From Microbulbifer pacificus (GTDB lineage Bacteria > Pseudomonadota > Gammaproteobacteria > Pseudomonadales > Cellvibrionaceae): a stretch of DNA of 64,000 nt. Both the position numbers and the translations under genes were made by a program. Under the pieces are notes generated by a model. It did no database searches. It saw nothing but the letters and a program-made list of their open reading frames with translations, and had not been told where the DNA came from. The DNA is taken from the NCBI RefSeq assembly GCF_002959965.1, contig NZ_PREV01000027.1, positions 1,116,001 to 1,180,000 of the forward strand. The letters are read 5' to 3'. This document shows positions 1-8,122 of the stretch, piece by piece (within the stretch, counting starts at the first letter, position 1; each line of letters starts with the position of its first letter).

Positions 1-139
1 GACTGACAAAAAGCAGGGCGACATCCCATTCATCACTGGCGAAGCCGCTCAGATAGCGGATATTGCTCATGCTTGCCACCAGCAAACCGTCGATGCCCGC
101 GGTGGTCATTGCATTGCGTAGTGTTTGAATGCGTTTCAC
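1..139 (-). CDS. Xaa-Pro peptidase (M24 family), N-terminal fragment
   Basis: Only the first 46 codons are inside the window; the gene runs off the left edge. Reading leftwards from a GTG at 137-139 gives MKRIQTLRNAMTTAGIDGLL, followed by a stretch containing NIRYLSGF, the hallmark of the creatinase N-terminal domain that precedes the pita-bread metallopeptidase domain in Xaa-Pro aminopeptidases and dipeptidases. A GAGG ribosome site lies 8 bases before the GTG. The gene starts 9 bp after the stop of the peptide transporter at 149-1486, so the two are probably co-transcribed. A cytoplasmic proline peptidase would process imported peptides. The metal-binding catalytic domain is not visible, so activity cannot be judged. 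Confidence 0.8.
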   Translation of the reverse strand, partial: MKRIQTLRNAMTTAGIDGLLVASMSNIRYLSGFASDEWDVALLFVS

Positions 140-148
140 GGTAATACC

Positions 149-1486
149 TCAGTTTCTATTTTCCATTTGTGTAGCCATGGTTTTGTGGAACCAAACCAGT
201 CCCACGGCAGTAGTGCCAGCGAGGAAGGCAAACAGGCTCCACATAAGATCCGCTCTGCCCAGCTCCTGTGCCAGATAGCCATACCCCCATCCCGAGAGCG
301 GGCCGGCCATCAGGAATCCCAGCGACATGGACAGGAAGTAGTAACCCATGAACATGGCGGCCTTGTCGTGTGGCGTGACACGGGCCACATACTCCTGACT
401 TTTGGGTGAGGCGATCATTTCGCCCAGAGAAAAGATCAGCACCGCGACAACGATGCCGATACCGCCCAACACCGGCCCGAAGGCGGCCCACAAGTAACTG
501 ATGCCAAGCAACAGGCTGCCGCCCACCAGCAGCGGCACTGCGGGTAATGACTGCGCGCGATGGCTGACAACGATTTGCAGCAGCAGGATGCTGGCAAAGT
601 TGAACGCAATGATGAACTCCGGATTAATCTGCCCGGCGGTATCACCCGATATGGCATCCGCAAGTGCCGGAGGCAGTGACCCGAGAAGCGGCCCGGTATC
701 GACGAAGTCGCGGATATAGAGGGGAAGGGTGAGAAAGATCTGGTTGTAACAGGCCCAGAATCCGGACATCAGCAGCAGATAGATCACAAAGGGGCGGTTG
801 CGCAGGACCAGTATGATTTCCTCAACGACCGCTCCCTGTTTTTTCCGGGGCTGATCATCAGTGCTTGGTTCCCGGTAGAAATACAGCAGCGTGAAGTTGA
901 TGCAGATCCAAAACGCCGCCATGGCAAAGACATGTTCCCAGCTCATCGCACGCAGCAGGCCGGCCACCAGAGGCCCCACGAATCCACCGATATTGACCAT
1001 CGTATAGAAAATGCCAAATCCCAGACCTCGGTTGTGCTTATCGGTGGTGCGGCTCACGGTGGCCAGCACGAGAGGTTTGAAAATGGCGGCCCCCACCGCG
1101 ACAGAGAGCAGCACGGCGAAGAAAAGCCAGAAGTTCTGTACCTGACCGAGTAGATAGTAACCGGGCGCCATTATCACAAAGGCCAGTAACAGCATCCTCC
1201 GGTAACCGTATTTATCGCCCAGCGCGCCGGTGAATACCGGTAGCAGGTAGAGCAGAAAGGGAATGACTCCCTGCAGGAAGCCCCGCTGGGAGTCGCTGAA
1301 GCCTAATCCTCCCGCTGCCAGCGGTGTACTCATATACAGGGATGAAAGGGTAAAAAAGCCGTACCAGGCAAGCCGTTCGAAAATCTCCATGGCGTTGGCC
1401 AGATAGAAGGAGCGACTGAAGCTCCAGTGGCCGGTGCCGGTCACTGGAGTGGCGCTCGCTATATTGGCCGTATTCACATGCGGCAT
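149..1486 (-). CDS. POT/PTR2-type MFS peptide transporter
   Basis: A 445-residue inner-membrane protein with about 12 hydrophobic segments. Near the N terminus (residues 34-43) it reads EIFERLAWYG, matching the E-x-x-E-R-F-x-Y-Y signature of proton-dependent oligopeptide transporters. An MFS loop motif, GALGDKYGYRR, follows TM2. Known POT members import di- and tripeptides with protons. The length is short compared with the 14-helix bacterial POTs, so the exact substrate is open. The start at 1486 is supported by GAGAGGGATC just upstream. The neighbours are a proline peptidase (downstream, 9 bp) and a divergent TonB receptor, which together suggest a peptide-scavenging locus. MFS membership is secure; peptide specificity is inferred from the motif and context. 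Confidence 0.8.
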   Translation of the reverse strand: MPHVNTANIASATPVTGTGHWSFSRSFYLANAMEIFERLAWYGFFTLSSLYMSTPLAAGGLGFSDSQRGFLQGVIPFLLYLLPVFTGALGDKYGYRRMLLLAFVIMAPGYYLLGQVQNFWLFFAVLLSVAVGAAIFKPLVLATVSRTTDKHNRGLGFGIFYTMVNIGGFVGPLVAGLLRAMSWEHVFAMAAFWICINFTLLYFYREPSTDDQPRKKQGAVVEEIILVLRNRPFVIYLLLMSGFWACYNQIFLTLPLYIRDFVDTGPLLGSLPPALADAISGDTAGQINPEFIIAFNFASILLLQIVVSHRAQSLPAVPLLVGGSLLLGISYLWAAFGPVLGGIGIVVAVLIFSLGEMIASPKSQEYVARVTPHDKAAMFMGYYFLSMSLGFLMAGPLSGWGYGYLAQELGRADLMWSLFAFLAGTTAVGLVWFHKTMATQMENRN

Positions 1487-1516
1487 GTCGATCCCTCTCG
1501 TTATGGTTATTTAATG

Positions 1517-1553
1517 TTGTCATTGTACACAAGGTATGATTTATTTGTCATTG
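1517..1553. promoter_or_regulatory. Direct repeat in the transporter/TonB-receptor divergent promoter
   Basis: The 129-bp divergent gap carries two exact copies of TTGTCATTG, at 1517-1525 and 1545-1553, 28 bp apart. The first copy overlaps a TTGT-N2-ACAA half-dyad (1523-1532). The position between divergent uptake genes suggests binding of a shared regulator. No regulator gene is adjacent, and no clean sigma-70 box pair could be assigned. Confidence 0.3.
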
Positions 1554-1615
1554 CATGCGATAAATTTTGTGTGCCAGATAATAAATAACCAACTCTGACC
1601 AAGGGAAGTAAGACG

Positions 1616-4573
1616 ATGCATATAAGAAGAAGTCTGCTGGCGTTGGCGATCAGTGCCAGCCTGAGTGGCCAAGTGGTATTGGCCGCGGATACTACGGGCG
1701 GTACGCTCAAAGGGCAGGTGATCAACCATGCCGGAGAGGCACTCGCCGGGGCGGAGATCACCGTAACCCACGCGGCGAAAGGGGTAACTCGCCGAGTAAC
1801 GAGTGACGAAAAGGGACAATACAACCTCCGCAACCTGCCGGTGGGGGAATATATCGTCCGTTTTGAAAAGGATGGTTTCGGTACCGCGCAGGCCACAGAG
1901 GTACGGGTGAACGTGGGGGAGGCCGTTGTCTATGACGGTAGACTGGTACCGAATGGTGAAGTCCTTGAGGTGGTTGAGGTCACCGGCAGCCGACTGCGCC
2001 CGATCGATACCGGGTCGTCGACGGCCGGCGTCGTGATCACCCAGGACAGGCTGGAAGCATTGCCTGTGAATACCGGTTTTGAGGCTATGGCACAGCTGGC
2101 GCCGTCGGTGGTGGCACCGGGCGGTTCGAGCTTTAACGGTGCGTCCAGCTTTGGCGGCGCGTCATCGGCGGAAAACGGCTACTACCTGAACGGCCTGAAT
2201 GTGGCCAATATTAAAACTGGCCTGGGTTCAATTTCCCTACCCTGGGAGGCCATTCGCCAAACACAAATAAAGACGGGCGGAATAGCACCAGAGTTTGGTG
2301 GCGCGCTGGGTGGTATCGTCAATGCGGCCTCCAAGTCTGGATCCAACGATTTCGAATTCGGGTCTCAGCTTCGCATGGATCCGGATTCTCTCAGAAAACA
2401 GCACGGTTCCATTCGCAATGCCGCTGGTGAGTATGCGGTCAATAGTGAGCAGAATGGGATGGACTTCCAGGAGGCACAATTCTGGGCCAGCGGTCCCATC
2501 GTAAAGGACAAAGCATTTTTTTACGCGTTGTTCAGCCCGCGCCAAACGGATGATACCTGGGCGACAGGATCTTCATATTACGATCGAACCAGCGAAGAGG
2601 ATCGCTGGTTTGTGAATGTGGAGTGGTTCATCGATGAAAACCACGCGATCGACTTCACGTCGATCAATAACGAAAAAAATGGAAGTTACGGCAGCTACGC
2701 GTATTCCCCGGAAAACAACACGATAGGGGACTACAAGGGACAAACGAAGTTTCGCAGTGGGGGCAAGGTCAGTGGTGCTCACTATAACGGCCGCTTGACC
2801 GATGACTTGACACTGGACGTCACCGCCGGCCGCACGCAGGAAACGGTGTATAACTCGGCCCTGAATAGCCTGCCGTACGTGGAGGACTGCCGGGCCACCT
2901 GCGTCAGCTACAGCAATCACAGTGATTCCACCATCATCAATGAAGACTATATCCGCGATCAGTTGCGACTGGACCTGAGTTACGATCTTCTCGACCATCA
3001 GATCAAGTTGGGCATTGATTACACTCATCTGGATGTCTTCTACGAGTCAACCCCGAATGGCCCTGGCGATGCGCAGGGCTGGTGGAAGCAACGCATAGCC
3101 ACCGCCAATGATCCCAGCAAACAGCCGGAAGGGACGGTTCTGGTGGAGCGCCGTATTCGCACACGCGGTACTGATTCCGATGTCAGCTCCACTGCCTTTT
3201 ACATCCAGGATGCCTGGCAGGTAACAGACGAACTGGTTCTCAACCTGGGCGGCCGCTACGAGCAGTTTGAAAATACCGTCACCGGAGGCGACGCCTATGT
3301 GGACAATAACGGTTTTTCTCCGCGGATCTCCGCGGTATGGGACTTCAATGGCGACGGGGACAGCAAGCTCTTTGCCACCTATGGGCGTTATTACCAGCCG
3401 GTTTCGGCCAATATGAATATCACCCAGGGGTCCTTTTCCCGGGAAACCTTTGACTACTACACTCCGGGCGCGACTGACGCTAATGGGCGGGTAACCCTCA
3501 ACGCGGATGGCTCACCGGATCGCGGCGATTTGCTGCATAGCTATGTGCGTCAGCAGGGCATTGTCGAACCCGCGCTGATCGCTACGGGCAACCTCGAAGG
3601 CATGTATGCCGATGAATTCACTCTGGGAATGGAGACCCTGGTATTCGACGACATGGTACTCGGCGTGCGCGGTGTGTATCGGGACCTCAAGCGTTCCATC
3701 GAAGACTCCGATGTGAGCCCGATTCTCAGCCACTACCTTGAAGCAAATGGCATCGAGGACAATGTGGGGCAGAGTAGCTACTATGTTGTGCTGAATCCGG
3801 GTGAAGATGTCAACATCAGCTATGACTTTGATGGTGACGGTGTGGTGGACAACATCAGTCTTTCTTCGGATGAGCTTGCCTTGCCCAAAGCCCGTCGTCG
3901 CTACCTCGCCCTGGAAACCAACTTGCGAGGTCAGGTGACAGATCAGTTGTTTGTCGACGCTTCTTATACCTGGTCTCACAACTACGGTAATACCGAGGGG
4001 CTGGTGCGTACCGATAACGATCAGGCGGATCCAGGCTGGACTACCTCCTATGATTACGCCGATCTGATGGACCACAGTTACGGCGACCTGCCCAATGATC
4101 ACCGTCACGCATTCAAGTTGAACGGATTTTACGACCTCACCGATAACTTGACTCTGGGCCTTGTGGGCTCCCTGGTATCCGGACGTCCGAAAAACTATTT
4201 CAGCGTGCACCCGGTGGGTGAGGACAGCTGTGCGGAAGGTAGCCCCTGGAGTGACTGCATAAGCCAGTACTACGGTGAAGTCTCTTTTTACGACGAAAAT
4301 GGAGAGCCGGCACCCCGGGGCAGCAAGGGAAATCTACCCTGGAGTAAACAATTGGATCTCTCACTGGCTTACACCATGCCGCTGTTTGAGGGAGACCTGT
4401 TGCTCAAGGGCACGGTGTATAACATCCTGAATGACGATTCAGCGATCGATATCAATGAAATTCGCACCATTCAACTTGAGGGCGGTGGCACCACGATCAA
4501 TCCGGATTACGGTCTGACGGAAAGTCGCCCCACGGCGCGTTACTTCAGTTTGATTGCCCGTTACGACTTCTGA
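1616..4573 (+). CDS. TonB-dependent receptor with carboxypeptidase-regulatory domain (Oar-like)
   Basis: A 985-residue outer-membrane receptor. Residues 1-24 are a signal peptide ending near VVLAAD. Residues about 30-105 form a CarboxypepD_reg-like beta sandwich (GQVINHAGEALAGAEITV, then GEYIVRFEKDGF). A TonB-box-like segment LEVVEVTG precedes the plug domain (about 120-240, with VITQDRLEALPV and FGGALGGIVNAASKSG). The rest is a beta barrel ending in the aromatic sequence IARYDF. Such receptors import large substrates using proton-motive force through TonB. The divergent POT transporter and proline peptidase suggest peptides or protein fragments. A strong terminator follows directly. The family is certain; the substrate is inference. 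Confidence 0.9.
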   Translation: MHIRRSLLALAISASLSGQVVLAADTTGGTLKGQVINHAGEALAGAEITVTHAAKGVTRRVTSDEKGQYNLRNLPVGEYIVRFEKDGFGTAQATEVRVNVGEAVVYDGRLVPNGEVLEVVEVTGSRLRPIDTGSSTAGVVITQDRLEALPVNTGFEAMAQLAPSVVAPGGSSFNGASSFGGASSAENGYYLNGLNVANIKTGLGSISLPWEAIRQTQIKTGGIAPEFGGALGGIVNAASKSGSNDFEFGSQLRMDPDSLRKQHGSIRNAAGEYAVNSEQNGMDFQEAQFWASGPIVKDKAFFYALFSPRQTDDTWATGSSYYDRTSEEDRWFVNVEWFIDENHAIDFTSINNEKNGSYGSYAYSPENNTIGDYKGQTKFRSGGKVSGAHYNGRLTDDLTLDVTAGRTQETVYNSALNSLPYVEDCRATCVSYSNHSDSTIINEDYIRDQLRLDLSYDLLDHQIKLGIDYTHLDVFYESTPNGPGDAQGWWKQRIATANDPSKQPEGTVLVERRIRTRGTDSDVSSTAFYIQDAWQVTDELVLNLGGRYEQFENTVTGGDAYVDNNGFSPRISAVWDFNGDGDSKLFATYGRYYQPVSANMNITQGSFSRETFDYYTPGATDANGRVTLNADGSPDRGDLLHSYVRQQGIVEPALIATGNLEGMYADEFTLGMETLVFDDMVLGVRGVYRDLKRSIEDSDVSPILSHYLEANGIEDNVGQSSYYVVLNPGEDVNISYDFDGDGVVDNISLSSDELALPKARRRYLALETNLRGQVTDQLFVDASYTWSHNYGNTEGLVRTDNDQADPGWTTSYDYADLMDHSYGDLPNDHRHAFKLNGFYDLTDNLTLGLVGSLVSGRPKNYFSVHPVGEDSCAEGSPWSDCISQYYGEVSFYDENGEPAPRGSKGNLPWSKQLDLSLAYTMPLFEGDLLLKGTVYNILNDDSAIDINEIRTIQLEGGGTTINPDYGLTESRPTARYFSLIARYDF

Positions 4574-4596
4574 TTCTACTGTTGAATCTTGTCTGT

Positions 4597-4631
4597 AAAA
4601 GAAATCCCGGGTTGCGCCGGGATTTCTTTTT
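4597..4631 (+). terminator. Intrinsic terminator after the first TonB receptor
   Basis: A perfect 14-bp stem (4597-4610 with 4617-4630), a 6-base loop and flanking A and T runs. It lies between the convergent receptor and LysR genes and, being symmetric, can serve both strands. Confidence 0.9.
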
Positions 4632-4673
4632 CGGCGTCGCGGGCGCGACGCCCGATTTTCATCTCAACTTTAC

Positions 4674-5567
4674 TTACAAGTATTTTTCACACAGTTCAAT
4701 AAATGCCACAACCGCCGGAGAGCGTGAACGTTCGCTCAACTCCATTATGCTCAGTTTGGTCAGCAGGGCAGGGTGCGAAATATCCAGAGTAGATAGTTCC
4801 CCGGAACCTATTTCTGCTGAAAAAAAGAACTCCGATGCGATCAACCAGGAATGGGTTCTCAATAGAATGGCTTTAAGCGTTGGATAATCGCTGCACAAGA
4901 CCGAGGGTACACTCCGCTTGGGATCCCCGGCGTTGAGTATGGCCGCATAAAGCGGATTTGCAGGACTCACCAGCGTCGATGAAATCAAAGGGTAGTGGGC
5001 CAGATCCTCAAACCGGATAGCGGTCTTGCTGCGCAATGGGTGTGTGGAACTTGTGATCACCGAGAGGGGTATATCCTTCAGGTGCTGATATCTGACGCCT
5101 TCAATACTCTGGTAGCTACCTGATCCGGCAATCAGCAAATCCAGTTCGCGCTGCTGAAGCTTGTACGCCAGTTCTTCTGGGGTGCCTTCACTGATACTGA
5201 CAATAACGTTGGGATGGGCTTCGACAAACTCCGGCAGCGTGCTGCGCATGACCAGTTCTTTTACCGCCCGCCCAACGCCGATATGTAAGGTTCCCGACTG
5301 TACATTACGGTAGAGATCGGCCTCGCGCTGAATATCGTCGATATCCAGCAGGACCTGGTCACAGCGGCGGGCCAGCTGCAGGCAAAACGGGGTTGGGCTC
5401 ATGCCGCTCTTGGACCGCTCGAATAGCTGTACACCGAGAATTTCTTCCAGGTTGTTCATACTGCGTGTCAGGGCTGGATGCGTCAGATGCAAGGCCTCGG
5501 CCGCTCGCAGAATGGTGCCGTGCCGAATGATCGCGCGCAGATGTCGGAGCTGTTTCAGGGTAAGCAT
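4674..5567 (-). CDS. LysR-family transcriptional regulator
   Basis: 297 residues, the usual LysR length. The N terminus holds the winged helix-turn-helix (LKQLRHLRAIIRHGTILRAA, then LTHPALTRSMNNLEE, residues about 4-45) with the FERSKSGM wing. The remainder is a periplasmic-binding-like effector domain with LHIGVGRAVKELV and DLLIAGSGSY. It is transcribed divergently from the TonB receptor at 5725, and the 157-bp gap holds a striking nested dyad (5615-5662). The classical reading is that it controls the receptor and itself in response to a small ligand derived from the imported substrate. The gene ends 43 bp from the terminator it shares with the upstream receptor. The target is inferred from position. 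Confidence 0.92.
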   Translation of the reverse strand: MLTLKQLRHLRAIIRHGTILRAAEALHLTHPALTRSMNNLEEILGVQLFERSKSGMSPTPFCLQLARRCDQVLLDIDDIQREADLYRNVQSGTLHIGVGRAVKELVMRSTLPEFVEAHPNVIVSISEGTPEELAYKLQQRELDLLIAGSGSYQSIEGVRYQHLKDIPLSVITSSTHPLRSKTAIRFEDLAHYPLISSTLVSPANPLYAAILNAGDPKRSVPSVLCSDYPTLKAILLRTHSWLIASEFFFSAEIGSGELSTLDISHPALLTKLSIMELSERSRSPAVVAFIELCEKYL

Positions 5568-5614
5568 GGGTGTGGGCAGGTCCCAAAATAACCGGAGTTA
5601 AAAAGTATCCTAAA

Positions 5615-5662
5615 TGTAACTTAAATTTTATACATGGAAAATTTAAGTCACTATAAGTTACA
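5615..5662. promoter_or_regulatory. Nested inverted repeats, candidate LysR operator
   Basis: Two dyads share nearly the same centre. Outer arms are TGTAACTTA (5615-5623) and TAAGTTACA (5654-5662). Inner arms are ACTTAAATTTT (5619-5629) and AAAATTTAAGT (5638-5648), both exact. The element lies 48 bp before the LysR start and 62 bp before the receptor start, where a dimeric or tetrameric LysR protein would bind. The binding assignment is inference. Confidence 0.6.
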
Positions 5663-5724
5663 TAAGTGGCAGGCTAGTATCCGAACTCGGCTCCAAAACA
5701 CAATAAATAACGGAGAGAAAACGG

Positions 5725-8022
5725 ATGAACCATCAGTCACTAAAGCCCCTGGCCGCCGCGATTTCCCTTGGAATGATCGCAAGTATTCCCCCAGCTACGA
5801 CCCTGGCGGCGCCCGTCGTGGAGGAAGTTACGGTTACCGCGACCAAAAGAGCGGAAAGTATTCAGGACGTACCCATTTCCGTATCCGCATTCAGCGGTGA
5901 TTACCTGGAAAATTCCGGACTCAACGATCTGGAAGACCTGGGCAAGCTCGCGCCGAATTTGGGCGTCACAAAATCCAGCCAGGCGGTAAATCAACGCATC
6001 GCGATCCGCGGGGTCGGCACCGTCGGCAATAATGCGATGGATCCCAGCGTTGCGGTGTACATCGACGGCGCGTACGTCTCACGCCCCGGTGCGCTGCTCG
6101 GAAATCTGGAAGACATCGACGTGGCCGAGGTGTTGCGTGGCCCCCAGGGCACGCTATTTGGCCGCAATGCCGCCATGGGTGCGCTCAACCTTCGCACCCG
6201 GGCGCCGGTCATAGGTGAAGACTCGATCAGGGTCAAAGCCGGTGCCGGGGATTACGGGACGTTCAACTCCAGCGTAATTGCCAATAAAAGCCTGGGCGAT
6301 AACACCTCCGCCCGGCTTGTGGCGAGTACTTCCGGCAGTGACGGTTATGGAGAAAACCGCTACGACAACAACGAGGGAGTGGGCGCGAATAATGCCAGGA
6401 GCCTGAAAACATCTCTGCTGTTCGAACCCGCGGATAACCTGAGCGTACTGCTGCGCGCGGACTACCAGGAACTGTCCGGCGAGGGGCCTGTTATTGAAGT
6501 GCTACCGGAGTCGGCGACGCCCGAGCGTCTGGCAACGTTGAATTACCTGGGTGCAGCGCCGGATGTATCGGGTCTGGATCACCGGATCAACCAGCGCCAC
6601 CAGGACGACATGTCTGACCGGCAGTGGGGCCTGGTGCTGGATACCACTTGGGACGATGCGGTCGCAGGGCATACGCTGCGTTTTTTAACATCGTACCGGG
6701 AGTGGCAGAACCGGTCTCTGGAAGATTCGGTGTTCAGGTTGCCCCTAGAAGATCTCGGTCGCGAAACTGCATTTTACAGCGATACCTTTTCGCAGGAGAT
6801 TCAGCTGATTTCTCCCACCGGGGAACGTTTCGATTATGTCGCTGGCCTGTACTATTTTCAGGAAGATTATGACATCGATCAGACTACCCATCTTGGCTCA
6901 GCATTCTGCCCCATGACCGGAGCCATTAATCCGGTGTATGCCGTTATGTGTGCGGCGGGTGCACAAGCTGACGCGACCCCGTCTGAGTTCACCCAGAGTG
7001 CGGAATCCCTCGCTGCGTTTGTTCAGGCTACGTATCACATTACCGATCAGCTCGACCTGACACTCGGTGTGCGTTATTCCGACGACGATAAAGAGGGCAG
7101 TTTCCTCGTTGACTCCAACAATGCGATCGCATCGGCACTGCTGGCAGCACCAGAAAACCATCAGCTCGCGTTCACGGACAACCAGACGACTTGGATGGCG
7201 AACGCGAAGTACTTTGTGACCGGCGACATTATGTCGTATCTCACGGTCTCTACCGGTTACAAATCCGGCGGCCTTAACTCTGTGATGACCACGGAAGCGC
7301 TAAATGCTGATCAGCGCCTGTTCGATTCAGAAGACGTGGTGAACTATGAGTTCGGACTGAAAAGCACGCTGCTGAACGGCAGTATGGTGGCCAATGCCAG
7401 TATTTACCGCACCGATATCGAAAACTTCCAGGATCGCTCTTTCGATGATCTGAGCTACGTCATTACCAATGCCGGCGAGCTACGTCAGCAGGGACTGGAG
7501 CTGGATGTGCAGTACTACCCTCTGGATGCACTTCAGATTCAGTTTGGTTATGCCTATCTGGATTCCGAGTTTCTGGCGTTCGATAACGGCAGCAACCTGC
7601 CGGGTGAAAGTGGCGTGCAGGATCTGGCCGGTACACCGAACCGCTACTCGCCGGAGCATCAGGCCAATCTCACTTCCCAGTGGACACAGCCGTTGGAAGA
7701 GAACGGCATGGAATGGTTTATTCGTGGAGAGCTCAGCTGGACCGATGATGCCAACGTGGGTGCCACCACCAATAACAATCCGCAGACCATACAGCAGGCC
7801 TATGCGTTGGGTAACTTGCGCATCGGTATCAATTCCGCTGGCGAAGACTGGTCGATCAGCGCTTATGTCAAGAACATCGCCGACGAAAAATACTGCGATG
7901 GCATGTTTGACCAGCCGAATGGCGGCATCTTCGGAACCATATCCAATAGCGGCACCCTGATTCGTTGTGTGCAGGGCGATCCGCGTACCGTTGGCGTGTC
8001 CGGTTCGTATCGCTTCCAGTAA
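5725..8022 (+). CDS. TonB-dependent receptor
   Basis: 765 residues. A signal peptide (to about residue 28, TTLAAP) is followed at once by a TonB box, EEVTVTATK. The plug domain spans about residues 35-150 (DVPISVSAFSGD, then VYIDGAYVSRPGALLGNLED and LRGPQGTLFGRNAAMGALNL), then a beta barrel ending in SYRFQ. The F is penultimate rather than last, a small deviation from the usual C-terminal signature. A GGAGAG ribosome site precedes the ATG. The gene is divergent from LysR (4674-5567) and followed by a terminator, then by two exported hydrolases on the same strand. It probably imports a compound released or processed by them. The substrate cannot be told from sequence. Confidence 0.92.
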   Translation: MNHQSLKPLAAAISLGMIASIPPATTLAAPVVEEVTVTATKRAESIQDVPISVSAFSGDYLENSGLNDLEDLGKLAPNLGVTKSSQAVNQRIAIRGVGTVGNNAMDPSVAVYIDGAYVSRPGALLGNLEDIDVAEVLRGPQGTLFGRNAAMGALNLRTRAPVIGEDSIRVKAGAGDYGTFNSSVIANKSLGDNTSARLVASTSGSDGYGENRYDNNEGVGANNARSLKTSLLFEPADNLSVLLRADYQELSGEGPVIEVLPESATPERLATLNYLGAAPDVSGLDHRINQRHQDDMSDRQWGLVLDTTWDDAVAGHTLRFLTSYREWQNRSLEDSVFRLPLEDLGRETAFYSDTFSQEIQLISPTGERFDYVAGLYYFQEDYDIDQTTHLGSAFCPMTGAINPVYAVMCAAGAQADATPSEFTQSAESLAAFVQATYHITDQLDLTLGVRYSDDDKEGSFLVDSNNAIASALLAAPENHQLAFTDNQTTWMANAKYFVTGDIMSYLTVSTGYKSGGLNSVMTTEALNADQRLFDSEDVVNYEFGLKSTLLNGSMVANASIYRTDIENFQDRSFDDLSYVITNAGELRQQGLELDVQYYPLDALQIQFGYAYLDSEFLAFDNGSNLPGESGVQDLAGTPNRYSPEHQANLTSQWTQPLEENGMEWFIRGELSWTDDANVGATTNNNPQTIQQAYALGNLRIGINSAGEDWSISAYVKNIADEKYCDGMFDQPNGGIFGTISNSGTLIRCVQGDPRTVGVSGSYRFQ

Positions 8023-8056
8023 GGGCATTTACGGCGTTGTAACCGCCCAACCTTGC

Positions 8057-8086
8057 GCGAGCCCGAGTCATTGGGCTCGCTTTTTT
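8057..8086 (+). terminator. Intrinsic terminator after the second TonB receptor
   Basis: Stem GCGAGCCC (8057-8064) with GGGCTCGC (8073-8080), extendable by two pairs, then six T. It separates the receptor from the downstream hydrolase, which therefore either has its own promoter or depends on read-through. Confidence 0.85.
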
Positions 8087-8122
8087 CGACGACCGGCATT
8101 CTTCTTGGTTAGAGGTCCCACT

